47,476 bases of DNA from Candidatus Cloacimonadota bacterium (GCA_028681035.1 JAQUJJ010000010.1:1-47476), one strand, 5' to 3'; shown: positions 7,458-17,772, counted from the stretch's first letter. Notes: generated by a model not told the origin, from the sequence alone. Numbers and translations: made by a program.

Positions 7458-10400
7458 CTATTTCATTAAAATGGCACGCTTGGTTTGGCTAAAGTTCTTG
7501 CTTTCCAAGCGATACAAATATACTCCGGTAGCTACATTACGATTAGCTGTATCTCTGCCATCCCATACAATCTGATGAGTTCCAGCTAGCATGTCTTTGT
7601 TAATCAATGTTTTCACTAGCTGCCCTTTGAGGTTATAGATGTTCAGTTTAGTGGGTGAACTTTCTTTAAGCGCGAATCTAAAGGTAGTTTCGGGATTAAA
7701 GGGATTTGGGTAGTTATTCATCAAATGCGTTGCAAAGGGGGTATTTATATTTTCATCTTCACTACTAGATGTGTTTTGATATGTAACGTCATTTGTAGCA
7801 GTGCTACTTCCAAACAAATAATCACTGGTTACATGATAAGTATATGTCCCGTATATATCTAGCTGTTCAGTATAGCTGGGAACTAGAACTGTGGAAATAA
7901 GCTCAAAACGTCCGGCATCTATTTTACGATAGACACTATAACCTGTAAGCTGGTATTCTGGGCTATCGGGGGTATTCCAATTTAGCGTAATACTACCTGC
8001 ATTTACCGTATAATTTAAGCCTGTTGCAGGGGTGAAATAGCCTAGATAGAAATCCTGTATGGATACATTGGGAATATTTGTGATTACAAAACTAGCAGAA
8101 CATGTATTGTAGCCTGGAGACGATGCGCTAAGCTGGTGTGTTCCTAAGGGTAGGAAAAGGGTATATATGCCTCCATCATCGGGGCGCACTCCCCATTGCT
8201 GAGCGTTCTGGATAAGCACCTTACTCATATTCAAGCTCGCATTGGAACTGCTAATAGCGCCCATAACCTTGCCTGCATATTCAATAGAACCTGTGGTATG
8301 CACATCATCAATAAACCAACCATCAGATTGAACCCCAGTATCACTCCTAAAGACAAACTGAAATAGCACATTTTGGTTAGAATAAGCAGATAAGTTGAAA
8401 CTCGCTTGTACCCATGCACCGCTATTCCCGGCATATCCCGGTCCTGATAAAGCAGAAACATTTGAGACTGGATATCCGCCGACGGGGTTAATACGCGTCC
8501 ATGAGCTACCGTTGTTGGTGGATATCTTTACTTGTCCACCATCCCAGTTAGTTTCGGTGTTATATTTATGCCAGAATTCTAATGAAACATCGGTGCCGAT
8601 AAAAACAGAAGGCGTAGTTAAAGTGTAATTTGCGTTCGCAGAATATTGGCTGTTTAACAAGGTACCCCAAACTTGGGTTCCAGAATAAGCTCCCTGTGAA
8701 GATACCCCCCATTGCCAACCGTTAGTGGTAGGACTGGCAACAAATGAGCCATTATCAGATTCAAAATCTTCACTGAAACCACTTGCACCCACCCCGAAAG
8801 ATATCGGCATAGTCTGCTGCGCTATCATATCACCAAGATAAGTTAAACTGAACATAAGGTTAGAGCCGTTGGGAGCAGAAGCAGAAAGACTAATATGATA
8901 TACCGCCTGGAAGGTGCTTTGAGAAGGAACACCCAGCAATACTACCGTTGGATTGGCAATTGTTACATAGGAAGATGAACAAGATAAGCTGCTAATAATA
9001 TTCTTAGCTTCCAAGCTGCTGTTGTTAGCCAGGTTTACAATGAAATCGAAGGTTTCACCCGGCTCAATCAAGCTATTGTTGTTGCCCAAGGCATCGTTAA
9101 TAAAAATGCCGCTTACATTTATTGACGGTTTATGAACAGTAAGATAGGCAGTAAATTGCCAGCTATTGTTATCTGCTGTTACGTTCAAAACAATGGAAAT
9201 CTGTGTTTCATTGGGGCAATCTTCACTTATGTATAATACTAATGGATTGCGGTTTACACCAGTTTCTTCACCTGCTATATTGTTGTAATCGCAGGTGGAA
9301 TTTGTGAAAGTAGCATAGCTGCTGTTCAAACTGGCTGATAGTTGGATGTTACTAGCAGAATTTAAGCCTATGTTCTTAAGCTCTATCCCCAGCTCTATTG
9401 TTTCACCTGGTTCCACTATCTCGTTTTGGTTAGTGTCATTAATAATAAGCTCTTGAAAGGTTAGGCATGCACTCTCATGTAGAACAGGGACAGTAGTAAT
9501 CAACAGTGCTTTGTTGTTACCCAAAGGAGCAGCAGCATGCGGGTATATATTGTTGTACGTGTATTCTAAACCGCGTGTATTAGTGTGGTCTTTTATGCCC
9601 ACGGTGGCATAGTTGCCATGCCATGGTGTATATCCACTGTTTCCGATATCTACATTATTGAAATCTTTATATTGTATCTTAATCATCCCATCACCCATGG
9701 ATGTGGGGTAATACAAGGGGTCATAAAAGATTACCTCAAAGGTTTCTAAACTGCTGCGATTGTATCCATTTCGCATCTTATTGTACTGAATAATGTAGCG
9801 ATGAGCGGCAGAATCATAATACTGATATATGCCTGCATCCTGTATCAAAACAAGATCATCCCAAAAAGCTGCAATCATGGGAGCAGGACCATATCCTCCA
9901 GGTAGGTGGTAGTTTCTAAATTCACCGTTTTCAGTTACCCCTAAAGCAATAAAGCCATTAACACATACCGTAATTTGATTGTAGGTTTCGCCATAAAAGG
10001 TGAAGGGGAAAGGCAAACTTAATACTTTTAGAGTTACGGCACCATTTTGGTCACCTTCATCGTCGCTGGCACCAACATCGTTTAAGCCCGTGAGTGCAGT
10101 TCCCGCACCACCGGAAGTAGGAGAAATCTCAATCCACTCATAGCTTGGACAGTCGTCAAATGCTGTGTCGGTAATATCATATATCAAATAGCCATAGGCA
10201 TCTGGACCCAAAGGAGTGTATGAATGTACTTGCCCAATTGAGATGTTGAAATCTACTACTTGCTCAAAACCAGCATAGTTAAAAAGCCTAATCCTCATCG
10301 GCATTTGCATGCCCGGAATCAATTGACTTCGGGCAAATACCTCGAACCCATCTGTGCTAAGCCCCATCATGTTAGCACTAATGGCACCTAAATAAGATGT

Positions 10401-12902
10401 GGAATCCGTAACCACTAACAAATCGTTCAGTGAGCTAAGCTCCATGTTTAAATCGTATATTGCTGAAACAGAATTGTTCTTAATCCATACTTGTAATGCT
10501 CCGCTTTCGCCGGGGTCAAGGATTGCATTCCCACCTGCTATTATCTCATAATTATGTACCAAAAGCCTAGCATTATAGGTAACCACGTGGAAAATAAGGG
10601 AGTATGATACTCTTGCATTATCACTTAGTTCCACCGAAAACCGAACATCATGTTCAGGAGGGATATTGTTTCCAATTGAAAACACAAAAGGGGTTTCACA
10701 AAACAGTGTTTGTCCTGCATTTAAAATACTGAACTCGATTTGATTGCTAATCATGCTTATGTATGGGTCATTGCAGCTTACAAGCGCAGTAATATTGCTT
10801 ACTACGCTGGAAGTGGTGTTCTTTATTTCTAGGTTTACAGCAATAGTTTCACCTGCATTGGCAAAACTATCGCCATTGCCGATGCTCCCCATTGTTCCGT
10901 TGTCTATAATCTGTTTGCTAAAATAAACTAAGGAACCACCGCTATCAACCGATAATGTTTGCTGAACGGGTTTACAATCATGTGCTGATGCAGTAAGAAT
11001 TACTTGGTTCTGCAAACCACCTGATAGATTTAGAGTGAGGTTACCATCACTATTTGTATATCCTTTGGCAATAACTGCGTCCATAGAATTGCTATATGCA
11101 GTAACACAAACGTTTCCCGCCGGAACACCCATATCATCAATAACTTGAAGATCAAGCACATTCGTTCCTAGCGGGAGTGATTCTGGAGCAATAATCGTCA
11201 AAGCTTTGGGAATAGTGGTAAAAACTTCAACTGTGGGGTCACCAATTAGATTACACCAATGGGCAAAGTAATTCGCTTGATTATCGTGGGTGCTGCCATA
11301 TACTTCTTTGATGTAAAGCTTAGCATTTAGCATGGCTTCTCCCATGCTTCTCATGTTATGGGTAAATATCCCGTCATATATGCCTGCGTTAAGACAGTTA
11401 TTAAACAATGTATGTGTTCCACTGGTCGCCATACCAATAGCCGTAACAGAGCCAGAAGGAACTGCTGAAGTTCCAAGCCTTACTAAAGCTTCCGTAGTTG
11501 ATGTTCCACCTGAATAGTTTCCCGTAGAACAGGTGAATATCGTTGCATGGGAGAGTTTTACACCATTTATTAAACTTGAAGAAGGAGACCAATTGCTCAT
11601 GCCTATCCAGCCGCGATAGTTAAAAAACCCCACTCCTTGATTAATTCCAGAATTCATGAAAGATGAAAAGCCACTGGAATATTGTTCTAAAAAGGTGTAA
11701 TTGGGGTTATGCTCTATAGCAAGCTCTTTAACAAATTTGTTTACGTATTGAGTTGATATTCCGCTTCCGCTGGCAGGGTCTCCAACAAGCAGCATTCTAT
11801 TTAGCCAAGCTGCCCCTTGCCCAACAGTGTTCACGTTCTTTTCAACTGCGTAACCCTTATTTATTATCACATCCAATTCGCTCATATTGGAGGCAGATAT
11901 TCTCCCAATAAACACATCACCTAACAAATCACTACCTGCCAGATGGGTATAGGGATAATCGCCCGCACCGCTATAAGAAGACATATTTTCTGTCCAAGCA
12001 GGTATTGGGTAGCTGCCATTAGTATCACCCAAAAGGATGATGAAATCTGGACGTGTTGAAAGGTCATTATACTGGGTTTGTATATAGTTCTTGATGCCGG
12101 TGTTAGAAGTGCTGCCAATCAAGGCAGTACTTGCAACATTTACTTCATAACCCTTTTGCCTTTTCCATATAGCAAACTCATTTACTTTGTTCAAGAAGGT
12201 CTGCTCTGTGCTATTGCCATGAATCAATAATATTCTCGGAAAAGCAGGTGCTAAAAGTGGGTCTCTATAAAAAGAGAAATTACTAATCTGAGATTCATAT
12301 ATCTTTTTGAAAGCAGCAGAATAACCGCTATAAGCAGGAAGCTCATTTTCACCTGGTTGCTCGTTCATTGTAATGTTAACTGTAATCTCTCTCGCAATCT
12401 TTAGCTCTTGGTTTGAGCCATTATACTGTACTGGATAAAGAGAAAGCTGTATAACTCTAAAGTCTCGTAATATTTGAGCAGAACTATGGGTAAATGTCTT
12501 CTGAGGATATAAGCTCTTACTAGCGTAAGCAGCCTGATTTAGAGATTGAGATAACTCCTCTTCATCCGTAGCATATACAGGCTTTGGTACAATGCCACTC
12601 TTTGTATAATAATTACCTTCTTGAACCGATATTGTGAAATCTCCTTGGGAAGGAATGGCTATCATCGCAGAATACATGGGTAATTCGGGATAACCTGTTT
12701 CTGCCATTGGTTGAGATCTATCCATAGTAATGTATTTGAATCTGCTGTTTTCCATGCTTTGCACATCAATTGCTGGAGTGGTAAGCTGCAACTTAATATG
12801 TTTTGAGTCTTGATATAATACTTTTAGCGGAGATTCGCTGACCGCAGCTAGAATGCTGACAACACACACCAGCACTATTAAAACAATACACTTTACTTTC
12901 AT
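7458..12902 (-). CDS. secreted C25 (gingipain-like) peptidase, multidomain, C-terminal sorting domain
   Basis: An 1814-residue exported protein. Order: signal peptide (1 to about 22); C25 propeptide-like region to about 220; C25 peptidase core from about 225 (RILLIHGN, GDYPYTHLAG, GDVFIGRISA) to about 590; gingipain Ig-like domain; CARDB-like beta-sandwich repeats (about 680-900 and 1180-1390); a beta-rich domain with ITVCVNGFIALG (about 990); a MAM/lectin-like domain (about 1410-1560); a carboxypeptidase-regulatory-like and a fibronectin III domain; and a FlgD/type IX-type sorting domain (about 1728-1814) with NNYPNPFNPET and GVYLYRLES. The likely nucleophile is C458 (TIFTCSTGNYSGG). The position where gingipains have the catalytic His in a GHG-like motif reads NYRGW432IG, so activity is uncertain. 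AAAGGA precedes the ATG. It follows the lipoprotein gene by 75 nt. Likely exported protease or surface protein. Confidence 0.88.
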   Translation of the reverse strand: MKVKCIVLIVLVCVVSILAAVSESPLKVLYQDSKHIKLQLTTPAIDVQSMENSRFKYITMDRSQPMAETGYPELPMYSAMIAIPSQGDFTISVQEGNYYTKSGIVPKPVYATDEEELSQSLNQAAYASKSLYPQKTFTHSSAQILRDFRVIQLSLYPVQYNGSNQELKIAREITVNITMNEQPGENELPAYSGYSAAFKKIYESQISNFSFYRDPLLAPAFPRILLIHGNSTEQTFLNKVNEFAIWKRQKGYEVNVASTALIGSTSNTGIKNYIQTQYNDLSTRPDFIILLGDTNGSYPIPAWTENMSSYSGAGDYPYTHLAGSDLLGDVFIGRISASNMSELDVIINKGYAVEKNVNTVGQGAAWLNRMLLVGDPASGSGISTQYVNKFVKELAIEHNPNYTFLEQYSSGFSSFMNSGINQGVGFFNYRGWIGMSNWSPSSSLINGVKLSHATIFTCSTGNYSGGTSTTEALVRLGTSAVPSGSVTAIGMATSGTHTLFNNCLNAGIYDGIFTHNMRSMGEAMLNAKLYIKEVYGSTHDNQANYFAHWCNLIGDPTVEVFTTIPKALTIIAPESLPLGTNVLDLQVIDDMGVPAGNVCVTAYSNSMDAVIAKGYTNSDGNLTLNLSGGLQNQVILTASAHDCKPVQQTLSVDSGGSLVYFSKQIIDNGTMGSIGNGDSFANAGETIAVNLEIKNTTSSVVSNITALVSCNDPYISMISNQIEFSILNAGQTLFCETPFVFSIGNNIPPEHDVRFSVELSDNARVSYSLIFHVVTYNARLLVHNYEIIAGGNAILDPGESGALQVWIKNNSVSAIYDLNMELSSLNDLLVVTDSTSYLGAISANMMGLSTDGFEVFARSQLIPGMQMPMRIRLFNYAGFEQVVDFNISIGQVHSYTPLGPDAYGYLIYDITDTAFDDCPSYEWIEISPTSGGAGTALTGLNDVGASDDEGDQNGAVTLKVLSLPFPFTFYGETYNQITVCVNGFIALGVTENGEFRNYHLPGGYGPAPMIAAFWDDLVLIQDAGIYQYYDSAAHRYIIQYNKMRNGYNRSSLETFEVIFYDPLYYPTSMGDGMIKIQYKDFNNVDIGNSGYTPWHGNYATVGIKDHTNTRGLEYTYNNIYPHAAAPLGNNKALLITTVPVLHESACLTFQELIINDTNQNEIVEPGETIELGIELKNIGLNSASNIQLSASLNSSYATFTNSTCDYNNIAGEETGVNRNPLVLYISEDCPNETQISIVLNVTADNNSWQFTAYLTVHKPSINVSGIFINDALGNNNSLIEPGETFDFIVNLANNSSLEAKNIISSLSCSSSYVTIANPTVVLLGVPSQSTFQAVYHISLSASAPNGSNLMFSLTYLGDMIAQQTMPISFGVGASGFSEDFESDNGSFVASPTTNGWQWGVSSQGAYSGTQVWGTLLNSQYSANANYTLTTPSVFIGTDVSLEFWHKYNTETNWDGGQVKISTNNGSSWTRINPVGGYPVSNVSALSGPGYAGNSGAWVQASFNLSAYSNQNVLFQFVFRSDTGVQSDGWFIDDVHTTGSIEYAGKVMGAISSSNASLNMSKVLIQNAQQWGVRPDDGGIYTLFLPLGTHQLSASSPGYNTCSASFVITNIPNVSIQDFYLGYFTPATGLNYTVNAGSITLNWNTPDSPEYQLTGYSVYRKIDAGRFELISTVLVPSYTEQLDIYGTYTYHVTSDYLFGSSTATNDVTYQNTSSSEDENINTPFATHLMNNYPNPFNPETTFRFALKESSPTKLNIYNLKGQLVKTLINKDMLAGTHQIVWDGRDTANRNVATGVYLYRLESKNFSQTKRAILMK

Positions 12903-12977
12903 TTACATTCCTTTAACGGCACAAATAGCAGAGCTGCTATTTGTAAGACCCGTGAGATAGATATTTTATCGGTTCAG

Positions 12978-14000
12978 TTATCTTATGCTATAAACAAGCA
13001 GACCTTGGTCTCTGGAAGCAATAACTAGTTTAGCATCCATAAACTTAACAGTATTCGCATAGCCACAGGATGTTAGGCGTTGCAACAATACAGGTTGATT
13101 TACATTACTTACATCAAACAAATACACGCCACCACTTCCAGAACTAATAGCAATTCTGTTCCCAGAAACATCTATTGCGGTGGTGAAGTTCGGAGTGCTA
13201 AAATTGGCAATAAGAACAGGAGCAGCAGGATTCGTAATGTTAACAATGTTTAGCCCACCTTGCCGACTGGCGATAAAAGCATAGTTTCCTGCTATCTTAA
13301 CCTTCAGAGCAGAGCCGGGTATCGCAAATTCGCTTACTAACTGCTGGTTCGACCTATTGTAGGCAAGTAATCCGCGTTGCTGTGAGGCTATAAATACATG
13401 TGTATCGGTCATAGCAAATCCGTTAGCTGTAAAAGGAGGAGGAGGAGTAATGCTGAATTGGTTGAAAAGACCTTCCACAGCTTTATATTTAGTGAAGTAA
13501 AATGTACCACTAGTACAGTATCCACCCGTGATTGGAAACTCTGTTCCGGAGGGTACCGTTGGTTGAAAATCCATGTCTTGAATGCCTTGAGTTCCCCCAA
13601 TGGCTGTTTCTGTCCATACCAAACTATCAGGATTGCTTGCATCCATGATGATTATCCTGTCTGTAGAACCAGTTTCATTCAAGAACAGCCTATGATATTC
13701 ACCAACTACTTCGATTTTAGGAATTCTGGTTAATACATAATCAGAGCCATCTGCTGCTTTGATATCTGTGTACCATTTTGTATAATAATCGCTTCTACGA
13801 ATTGAGGAAATCCCACCCTGATCTTGCGCGGTATAGATATAAGAATCATCAAAACAAAAGTCTAAGGGGTCGCCAACTAAAGGTATTTGTTTTTCCAGAG
13901 TTAACCACTCATCCTCTTGATAAGCTGTATTCCGCTTTGCACATCCGCTTAAACCTAACACAATCACGATTAGTATAAGTATCCAAAACCTCTTTGGCAT
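12978..14000 (-). CDS. LVIVP-repeat (beta-propeller) lipoprotein
   Basis: A 340-residue lipoprotein. The start is the ATG at 14000 (MPKRFWIL), preceded by AAGGAGG with good spacing; a TTG seven codons upstream is in frame but overlaps that site. The signal peptide ends in a lipobox LSGC with C20 as the lipidated residue. The rest contains LVIVP-type repeats, for example VKIAGNYAFIASRQGGLNIV and IDVSGNRIAISSGSGGVYLF, which build a beta-propeller on the cell surface or in the periplasm. Function is unknown; such proteins are common in this kind of genome. It lies just upstream of the C25 peptidase gene on the same strand and is probably co-transcribed with it. Confidence 0.8.
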   Translation of the reverse strand: MPKRFWILILIVIVLGLSGCAKRNTAYQEDEWLTLEKQIPLVGDPLDFCFDDSYIYTAQDQGGISSIRRSDYYTKWYTDIKAADGSDYVLTRIPKIEVVGEYHRLFLNETGSTDRIIIMDASNPDSLVWTETAIGGTQGIQDMDFQPTVPSGTEFPITGGYCTSGTFYFTKYKAVEGLFNQFSITPPPPFTANGFAMTDTHVFIASQQRGLLAYNRSNQQLVSEFAIPGSALKVKIAGNYAFIASRQGGLNIVNITNPAAPVLIANFSTPNFTTAIDVSGNRIAISSGSGGVYLFDVSNVNQPVLLQRLTSCGYANTVKFMDAKLVIASRDQGLLVYSIR

Positions 14001-14118
14001 CAAGTTCCTCCTTGGATTCAAGTATTTTTATTCCTTATTAATGCAAGAACCGTTCCGAAATGTTTCTTAGCTTTGGCATTCATCTTGGTTTGCTAAAGTA
14101 TCGCTACACCATAACACA

Positions 14119-14151
14119 AATGCTCCCTACCAATAACAGGTAAGGAGCATT
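14119..14151 (-). terminator. terminator of the hcp operon
   Basis: AATGCTCCCTACC (14119-14131) and GGTAAGGAGCATT (14139-14151) form a 13-bp stem with one mismatch and a 7-nt loop. In the minus-strand transcript it follows the hcp stop by 16 nt and is followed by TTGTGTTAT, a weak U-tract. Confidence 0.72.
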
Positions 14152-14167
14152 GATGTATCTGTTTTAT

Positions 14168-15817
14168 TTATGCAAACATAGCGGCTATATCGCTATCTGC
14201 ATCTGTAGTTACTTTCAAGCCAAAGGTATCAATAATCACTTTCGCCACATTGGGAGATAAGAAGCCAGGCAGGGTAGGCCCAATCTGGATGTTCTTAAAG
14301 CCAAGGGATAATAGTGCAAGCAGTACAGCAACGGCTTTTTGCTCGTACCAGCCCAAATCAAAAGATATGGGAAGCTTGTTTACATCGTCCAGACCAAATA
14401 CTTCCTTAAGCTTCAAGGCAATTATTGCCAGCGAATAGGAATCATTACATTGTCCGGCGTCCAGTATCCTAGGAATACCGCCAATATCGCCGAGATCAAG
14501 CTTAATATAGCGATATTTGGCACAGCCAGCGGTTAAAATAATAGTGTCCTTGGGAAGCTTTTCTGCCACTTCGGTGAAATACTTCCTGCTAGGCATGCGT
14601 CCATCACAACCTGCCATCACCACAAAGCGTCTAATGGCTCCAGACTTCACTGCATCTACAATCTTATCTGCAAGGCTAAGCACTGTTGCGTGGGCAAAAC
14701 CACCAGTAATATAACCATTTTCCATCTCCTTGGGAGCGGGGCATTTTAAGGCGCAGGCGATAAGCTCTGAAAAGTCTTTTTCTTTGCCATCTTTACGGTC
14801 TGCAATATGCTTTGCACCGGGATATCCCGCCATTCCAGTAGTAAAGAATTTATCTAAATATGTGTTTTCTTTACGTAATGGCACGATGCAATTGGTAGTC
14901 ATCAAGATAGCACCATTGAAGTTCTGGAAATCTTCTAACTGATGCCACCATGATCCACCGTAGTTGCCTATAAAGTGTTTATATTTCTTAAAAGCAGGAT
15001 AGTAATGTGCGGGTAGCATTTCACTATGAGTATAGATATCAACGCCTTTCCCTTCGGATTGTTTCAACAGCTCTTCAAAATCTTTCAAATCGTGTCCGCT
15101 TACCAAGATACCAGGGTTTTTCCCTACGCCCAAAAATACTTTTGTAGGCTCAGGATTGCCATAAGTTGTGGTATTAGCTTCATCCAGCTTTGCCATTATT
15201 TTAACGGCATTTTCACCAGTTTTTAACACTAAGCCCACAAGCTGCTCTGCACTAAGGCTATCATCCAAAGTTGCTGCCAAAGCTTCCATGATGAATTTGT
15301 TTACATCATCATCCACAAAGCCAAGCATGACTGCATGTTCACCATAGGCTGCGATACCCTTCAAACCGTAAACGATTGTTTCCCTAAGGCTACGCACATC
15401 CTCGTTCTCGGTTCTCAATACGCCTACTTTGGTGGCAAATTCATCATATTCTTCTGGCTTAATATCAAAAGTTACGGCATCAGGACAGGAATCGCAATTT
15501 TCGCCCAATATTTTGCACAGCTCTTCTTTACGTTTGTCGCGTAGGGCGATAGCTTGGCTAACGATAGAGCGAATTAGTTCTTCATCCCAATTTGCATTAG
15601 TGATGGAGCGAAACAAGCCGCCCATTACAAATAGTGCATCTTCTGGATAATAAACGCCTTTCTGCAACAGCTTGGTGGATACATGTGCCACACCCTTCAG
15701 GGTGTAGATAAGCAGGTCAAACAGATTGGCAAGGCTTTCGGGCTTGCCGCAAACTCCACGCATTGTGCAACCAAGGTTGCGGGCAGTCTCCTGACATTGG
15801 TAACAAAACATACTCAT
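14168..15817 (-). CDS. hcp: hybrid cluster protein (hydroxylamine reductase), class I
   Basis: A 549-residue cytoplasmic enzyme with the hybrid Fe-S-O cluster. Hcp reduces hydroxylamine in vitro and acts as an NO reductase or in nitrosative-stress defence in vivo. The N-terminal cysteines C5, C8, C17 and C23 have C-x2-C-x8-C-x5-C spacing, the class I type of strict anaerobes that binds [4Fe-4S]. Hybrid-cluster ligand regions [21 protein letters not shown] and [17 protein letters not shown] are all present. Length is normal. ATG at 15817 has AAGGAG 6 nt upstream. Last gene of the TetR > Fe-S protein > cupin > hcp unit. The Fe-S protein is the obvious electron donor candidate. Confidence 0.96.
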   Translation of the reverse strand: MSMFCYQCQETARNLGCTMRGVCGKPESLANLFDLLIYTLKGVAHVSTKLLQKGVYYPEDALFVMGGLFRSITNANWDEELIRSIVSQAIALRDKRKEELCKILGENCDSCPDAVTFDIKPEEYDEFATKVGVLRTENEDVRSLRETIVYGLKGIAAYGEHAVMLGFVDDDVNKFIMEALAATLDDSLSAEQLVGLVLKTGENAVKIMAKLDEANTTTYGNPEPTKVFLGVGKNPGILVSGHDLKDFEELLKQSEGKGVDIYTHSEMLPAHYYPAFKKYKHFIGNYGGSWWHQLEDFQNFNGAILMTTNCIVPLRKENTYLDKFFTTGMAGYPGAKHIADRKDGKEKDFSELIACALKCPAPKEMENGYITGGFAHATVLSLADKIVDAVKSGAIRRFVVMAGCDGRMPSRKYFTEVAEKLPKDTIILTAGCAKYRYIKLDLGDIGGIPRILDAGQCNDSYSLAIIALKLKEVFGLDDVNKLPISFDLGWYEQKAVAVLLALLSLGFKNIQIGPTLPGFLSPNVAKVIIDTFGLKVTTDADSDIAAMFA

Positions 15818-15833
15818 GTTTTTCTCCTTTTTA

Positions 15834-16151
15834 TTATGGTTTTGGCATTTTTATAACTAAGAGCCGCAAATTAACTGTCCCATTATTACTTACTTCATGG
15901 GGAATAGCTTTTGGGCTGTCTATGATAGTATCTTGGGGAAAGCTTTGCTTTTCTTCCCCAATGCTAAGTGTGGCGGTGCCTTCCAGAACATAAAAGGCAA
16001 CATTTACGGGTGTCTTGTGTGCTTTCAGGATTGCTCCAGGTTCCAACGAAAGATGTACAATCTCTCCCTCTGTTTGGCTGTAAATCTTCACGCCATGTAA
16101 TCCATTGGCGTTTAATACTGGAGCTAAATCTTTCCAAAAACGGCTTTGCAT
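15834..16151 (-). CDS. small single-domain cupin protein
   Basis: A 105-residue protein with one cupin barrel: motif 1 region around [20 protein letters not shown] and motif 2 around [12 protein letters not shown], including two His that could bind a metal. Substrate unknown. It lies between the Fe-S protein (13 nt) and hcp (16 nt), with AAGGAG before its ATG, so it belongs to the hcp operon. Small cupins beside hcp may sense or detoxify a reactive species, but that is inference. Confidence 0.82.
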   Translation of the reverse strand: MQSRFWKDLAPVLNANGLHGVKIYSQTEGEIVHLSLEPGAILKAHKTPVNVAFYVLEGTATLSIGEEKQSFPQDTIIDSPKAIPHEVSNNGTVNLRLLVIKMPKP

Positions 16152-16164
16152 ATCATCTCCTTCT

Positions 16165-16983
16165 TTAGATCAGGTTTCCATCTACGGAAACTACATATAC
16201 TTTTACAAAGTGCAACTTCTCTGCTTTTTCCAAAGCATGTCTGATTATCACTTCAGTTCCGCCACAACAGGGCACTTCCATACGCACGATGGTAACGCTT
16301 TTTATGCTGTGGAGCTTGAATATTTCAGCAAGCTTATCTATGTAACTCTCTATATCAGAATCAAGCTTGGGGCAGAAAGTAATAACTATCTTGCCTTGCA
16401 AGAACTTTCGGTGATAATCACCATAAGCGTATGGGACACAATCTGCTGAGATTAACAAATCTGCATTATCAAAATACTGAGCAGCAGGGTTTATCAAAGT
16501 AAGCTGAACAGGCCACTGCCTAAGCTCCGAATTTAAGGTTCCTGCCAGTGGTTTGGCTGCTGTCTCTTGCCTGTCTATCACTCTTGTTTGAGTTGCGGGA
16601 CAGCCACAAGCCATTGTGTCTTCTTTGCACAAGCTTTCTGTGTCGTAACCTTCTGCTTTAAGTATCTCCAAGGCTTGGGCGTGGTAAGTAAGCTCGCCGT
16701 GATCCGCCAAGTGTTTCAAGTGCGCTTTGATCGTATTCTCGCCCGCTGCCATAATGTTTTGCATTACGATAGCTTCGCTATAAGGCTCTGCTTCGCGTTC
16801 TTCCACTTCTATGGCACCTTCCGGACATGTTCCTAAACACGCACCTAAGCCATCACAAAACAAATCGCTAACTAAGCGAGCTTTGTTATCTATTATCTGC
16901 AATGCTCCCTCGGGGCAGCCAGGAATGCAAACACCACAACCGGTGCATTTCTCTTCATCAATACGGATGATTTGTCTCTTCAT
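16165..16983 (-). CDS. 4Fe-4S ferredoxin-domain protein, probable Hcp partner
   Basis: A 272-residue protein with an N-terminal ferredoxin domain. The first cluster has the full set C13, C16, C19, C23 (CTGCGVCIPGC). The second has C43, C49 and C53 followed by Pro (CDGLGACLGTCP); the position of the second Cys is Leu46, so it may hold a three-Cys or modified cluster. The rest (about 60-272) is a helical segment and an alpha/beta domain with further Cys (GCPATQ; VPCCGGTE near residue 240). Proteins of this form occur next to hcp in anaerobes and probably pass electrons to Hcp. Start overlaps the TetR stop by 4 nt. Role inferred from context. Confidence 0.85.
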   Translation of the reverse strand: MKRQIIRIDEEKCTGCGVCIPGCPEGALQIIDNKARLVSDLFCDGLGACLGTCPEGAIEVEEREAEPYSEAIVMQNIMAAGENTIKAHLKHLADHGELTYHAQALEILKAEGYDTESLCKEDTMACGCPATQTRVIDRQETAAKPLAGTLNSELRQWPVQLTLINPAAQYFDNADLLISADCVPYAYGDYHRKFLQGKIVITFCPKLDSDIESYIDKLAEIFKLHSIKSVTIVRMEVPCCGGTEVIIRHALEKAEKLHFVKVYVVSVDGNLI

Positions 16984-17567
16984 TGTTTCACCTCTATCAT
17001 GTTAATTATTGTTTCCAATAGTGCAGAACCTTCTTTCTGAAGGTCGAAAGCGCAATTGCTCATATTCCATTGTGATACTATCAGACGCATAGAACCTAAG
17101 ATAATTTGGAATAAGTGGATGGGAGGGTAAGCTAGATTAATAGTTCTATCCTTCTGAGCTGATATGATATAACCTATTACCTCGTCTTTATGTATCTGCA
17201 TAATAGACTTGTATTGCTCCACAAAGCTGAGGTCATTCTTAAAAAACTCTTCCGAAAACATCACCCTTGCCATATCTGGATTTTTAGAGAACAGCTCGTA
17301 TCGATTCATTACGAATCTACGGATGCTATCCATGGGATTCAGTTTATCTTTTCTAATCTTTACTAACACTTCGCAGGATAGGTTTTCAAAATGACAAAGA
17401 ATCATTTTAACCAGCTCATGTTTTGACGGAAAGTGACGATATAAAGCTGCTTCGGTAAATTGCAATTGCGCCGCAAGATTCTTCGTGGTTAGTTTTTCAT
17501 AGCCACGTTGCGCAATTATCTTGATTGCAGCTTCAATGATATCCATTTGTCTTGCTGTAAGTTCCAT
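16980..17567 (-). CDS. TetR/AcrR family transcriptional regulator
   Basis: A 195-residue regulator. The N-terminal TetR helix-turn-helix is clear: IIEAAIKIIAQRGYEKLTTK, then NLAAQL and EAALYRHFPSKHELV. The C-terminal ligand domain (about 75-195) resembles AcrR-type regulators. I take ATG 17567 as start (GGAAG upstream); a TTG one codon earlier is in frame. It is the first gene of the hcp operon and overlaps the Fe-S gene by 4 nt. A palindrome 14 bp upstream is the likely self-regulatory operator. The signal it senses is unknown, but the operon suggests nitric oxide, hydroxylamine or redox stress. Confidence 0.9.
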   Translation of the reverse strand: MELTARQMDIIEAAIKIIAQRGYEKLTTKNLAAQLQFTEAALYRHFPSKHELVKMILCHFENLSCEVLVKIRKDKLNPMDSIRRFVMNRYELFSKNPDMARVMFSEEFFKNDLSFVEQYKSIMQIHKDEVIGYIISAQKDRTINLAYPPIHLFQIILGSMRLIVSQWNMSNCAFDLQKEGSALLETIINMIEVKQ

Positions 17568-17581
17568 CAATTCTTCCTTAT

Positions 17582-17601
17582 GTTAGTAAGCATTCACTAA
17601 C
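17582..17601. promoter_or_regulatory. putative TetR operator upstream of the hcp operon
   Basis: GTTAGTAAGCATTCACTAAC has arms GTTAGT and ACTAAC that match perfectly across a 20-bp dyad, with partial symmetry in the centre. Size, base content and position directly before the tetR start fit a TetR/AcrR operator controlling its own operon. Confidence 0.65.
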
Positions 17602-17746
17602 CAAGATAATCAGCTTTGATTTCTTGTCAAGAACTATTTTAGTGGGATATAGCAAAACTGATGCAAGACTATTCATGATTCTCTCTGTATTTAGTAGCTT
17701 TTACCTCTATAAAGGTGAGTGCGCTGCAGGGGAGATTTACGATTTT

Positions 17747-17772
17747 ATGATAGGGCAATTGAAGCAAGGAAG
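17747..17772. repeat. palindrome family E, solitary right-end remnant
   Basis: ATGATAGGGCAATTGAAGCAAGGAAG matches the right arm end and tail of family E (compare 4995-5018 and 33358-33381), but no left arm is present. It sits in the 237-nt gap between the tetR promoter and the M55 gene. Confidence 0.6.
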
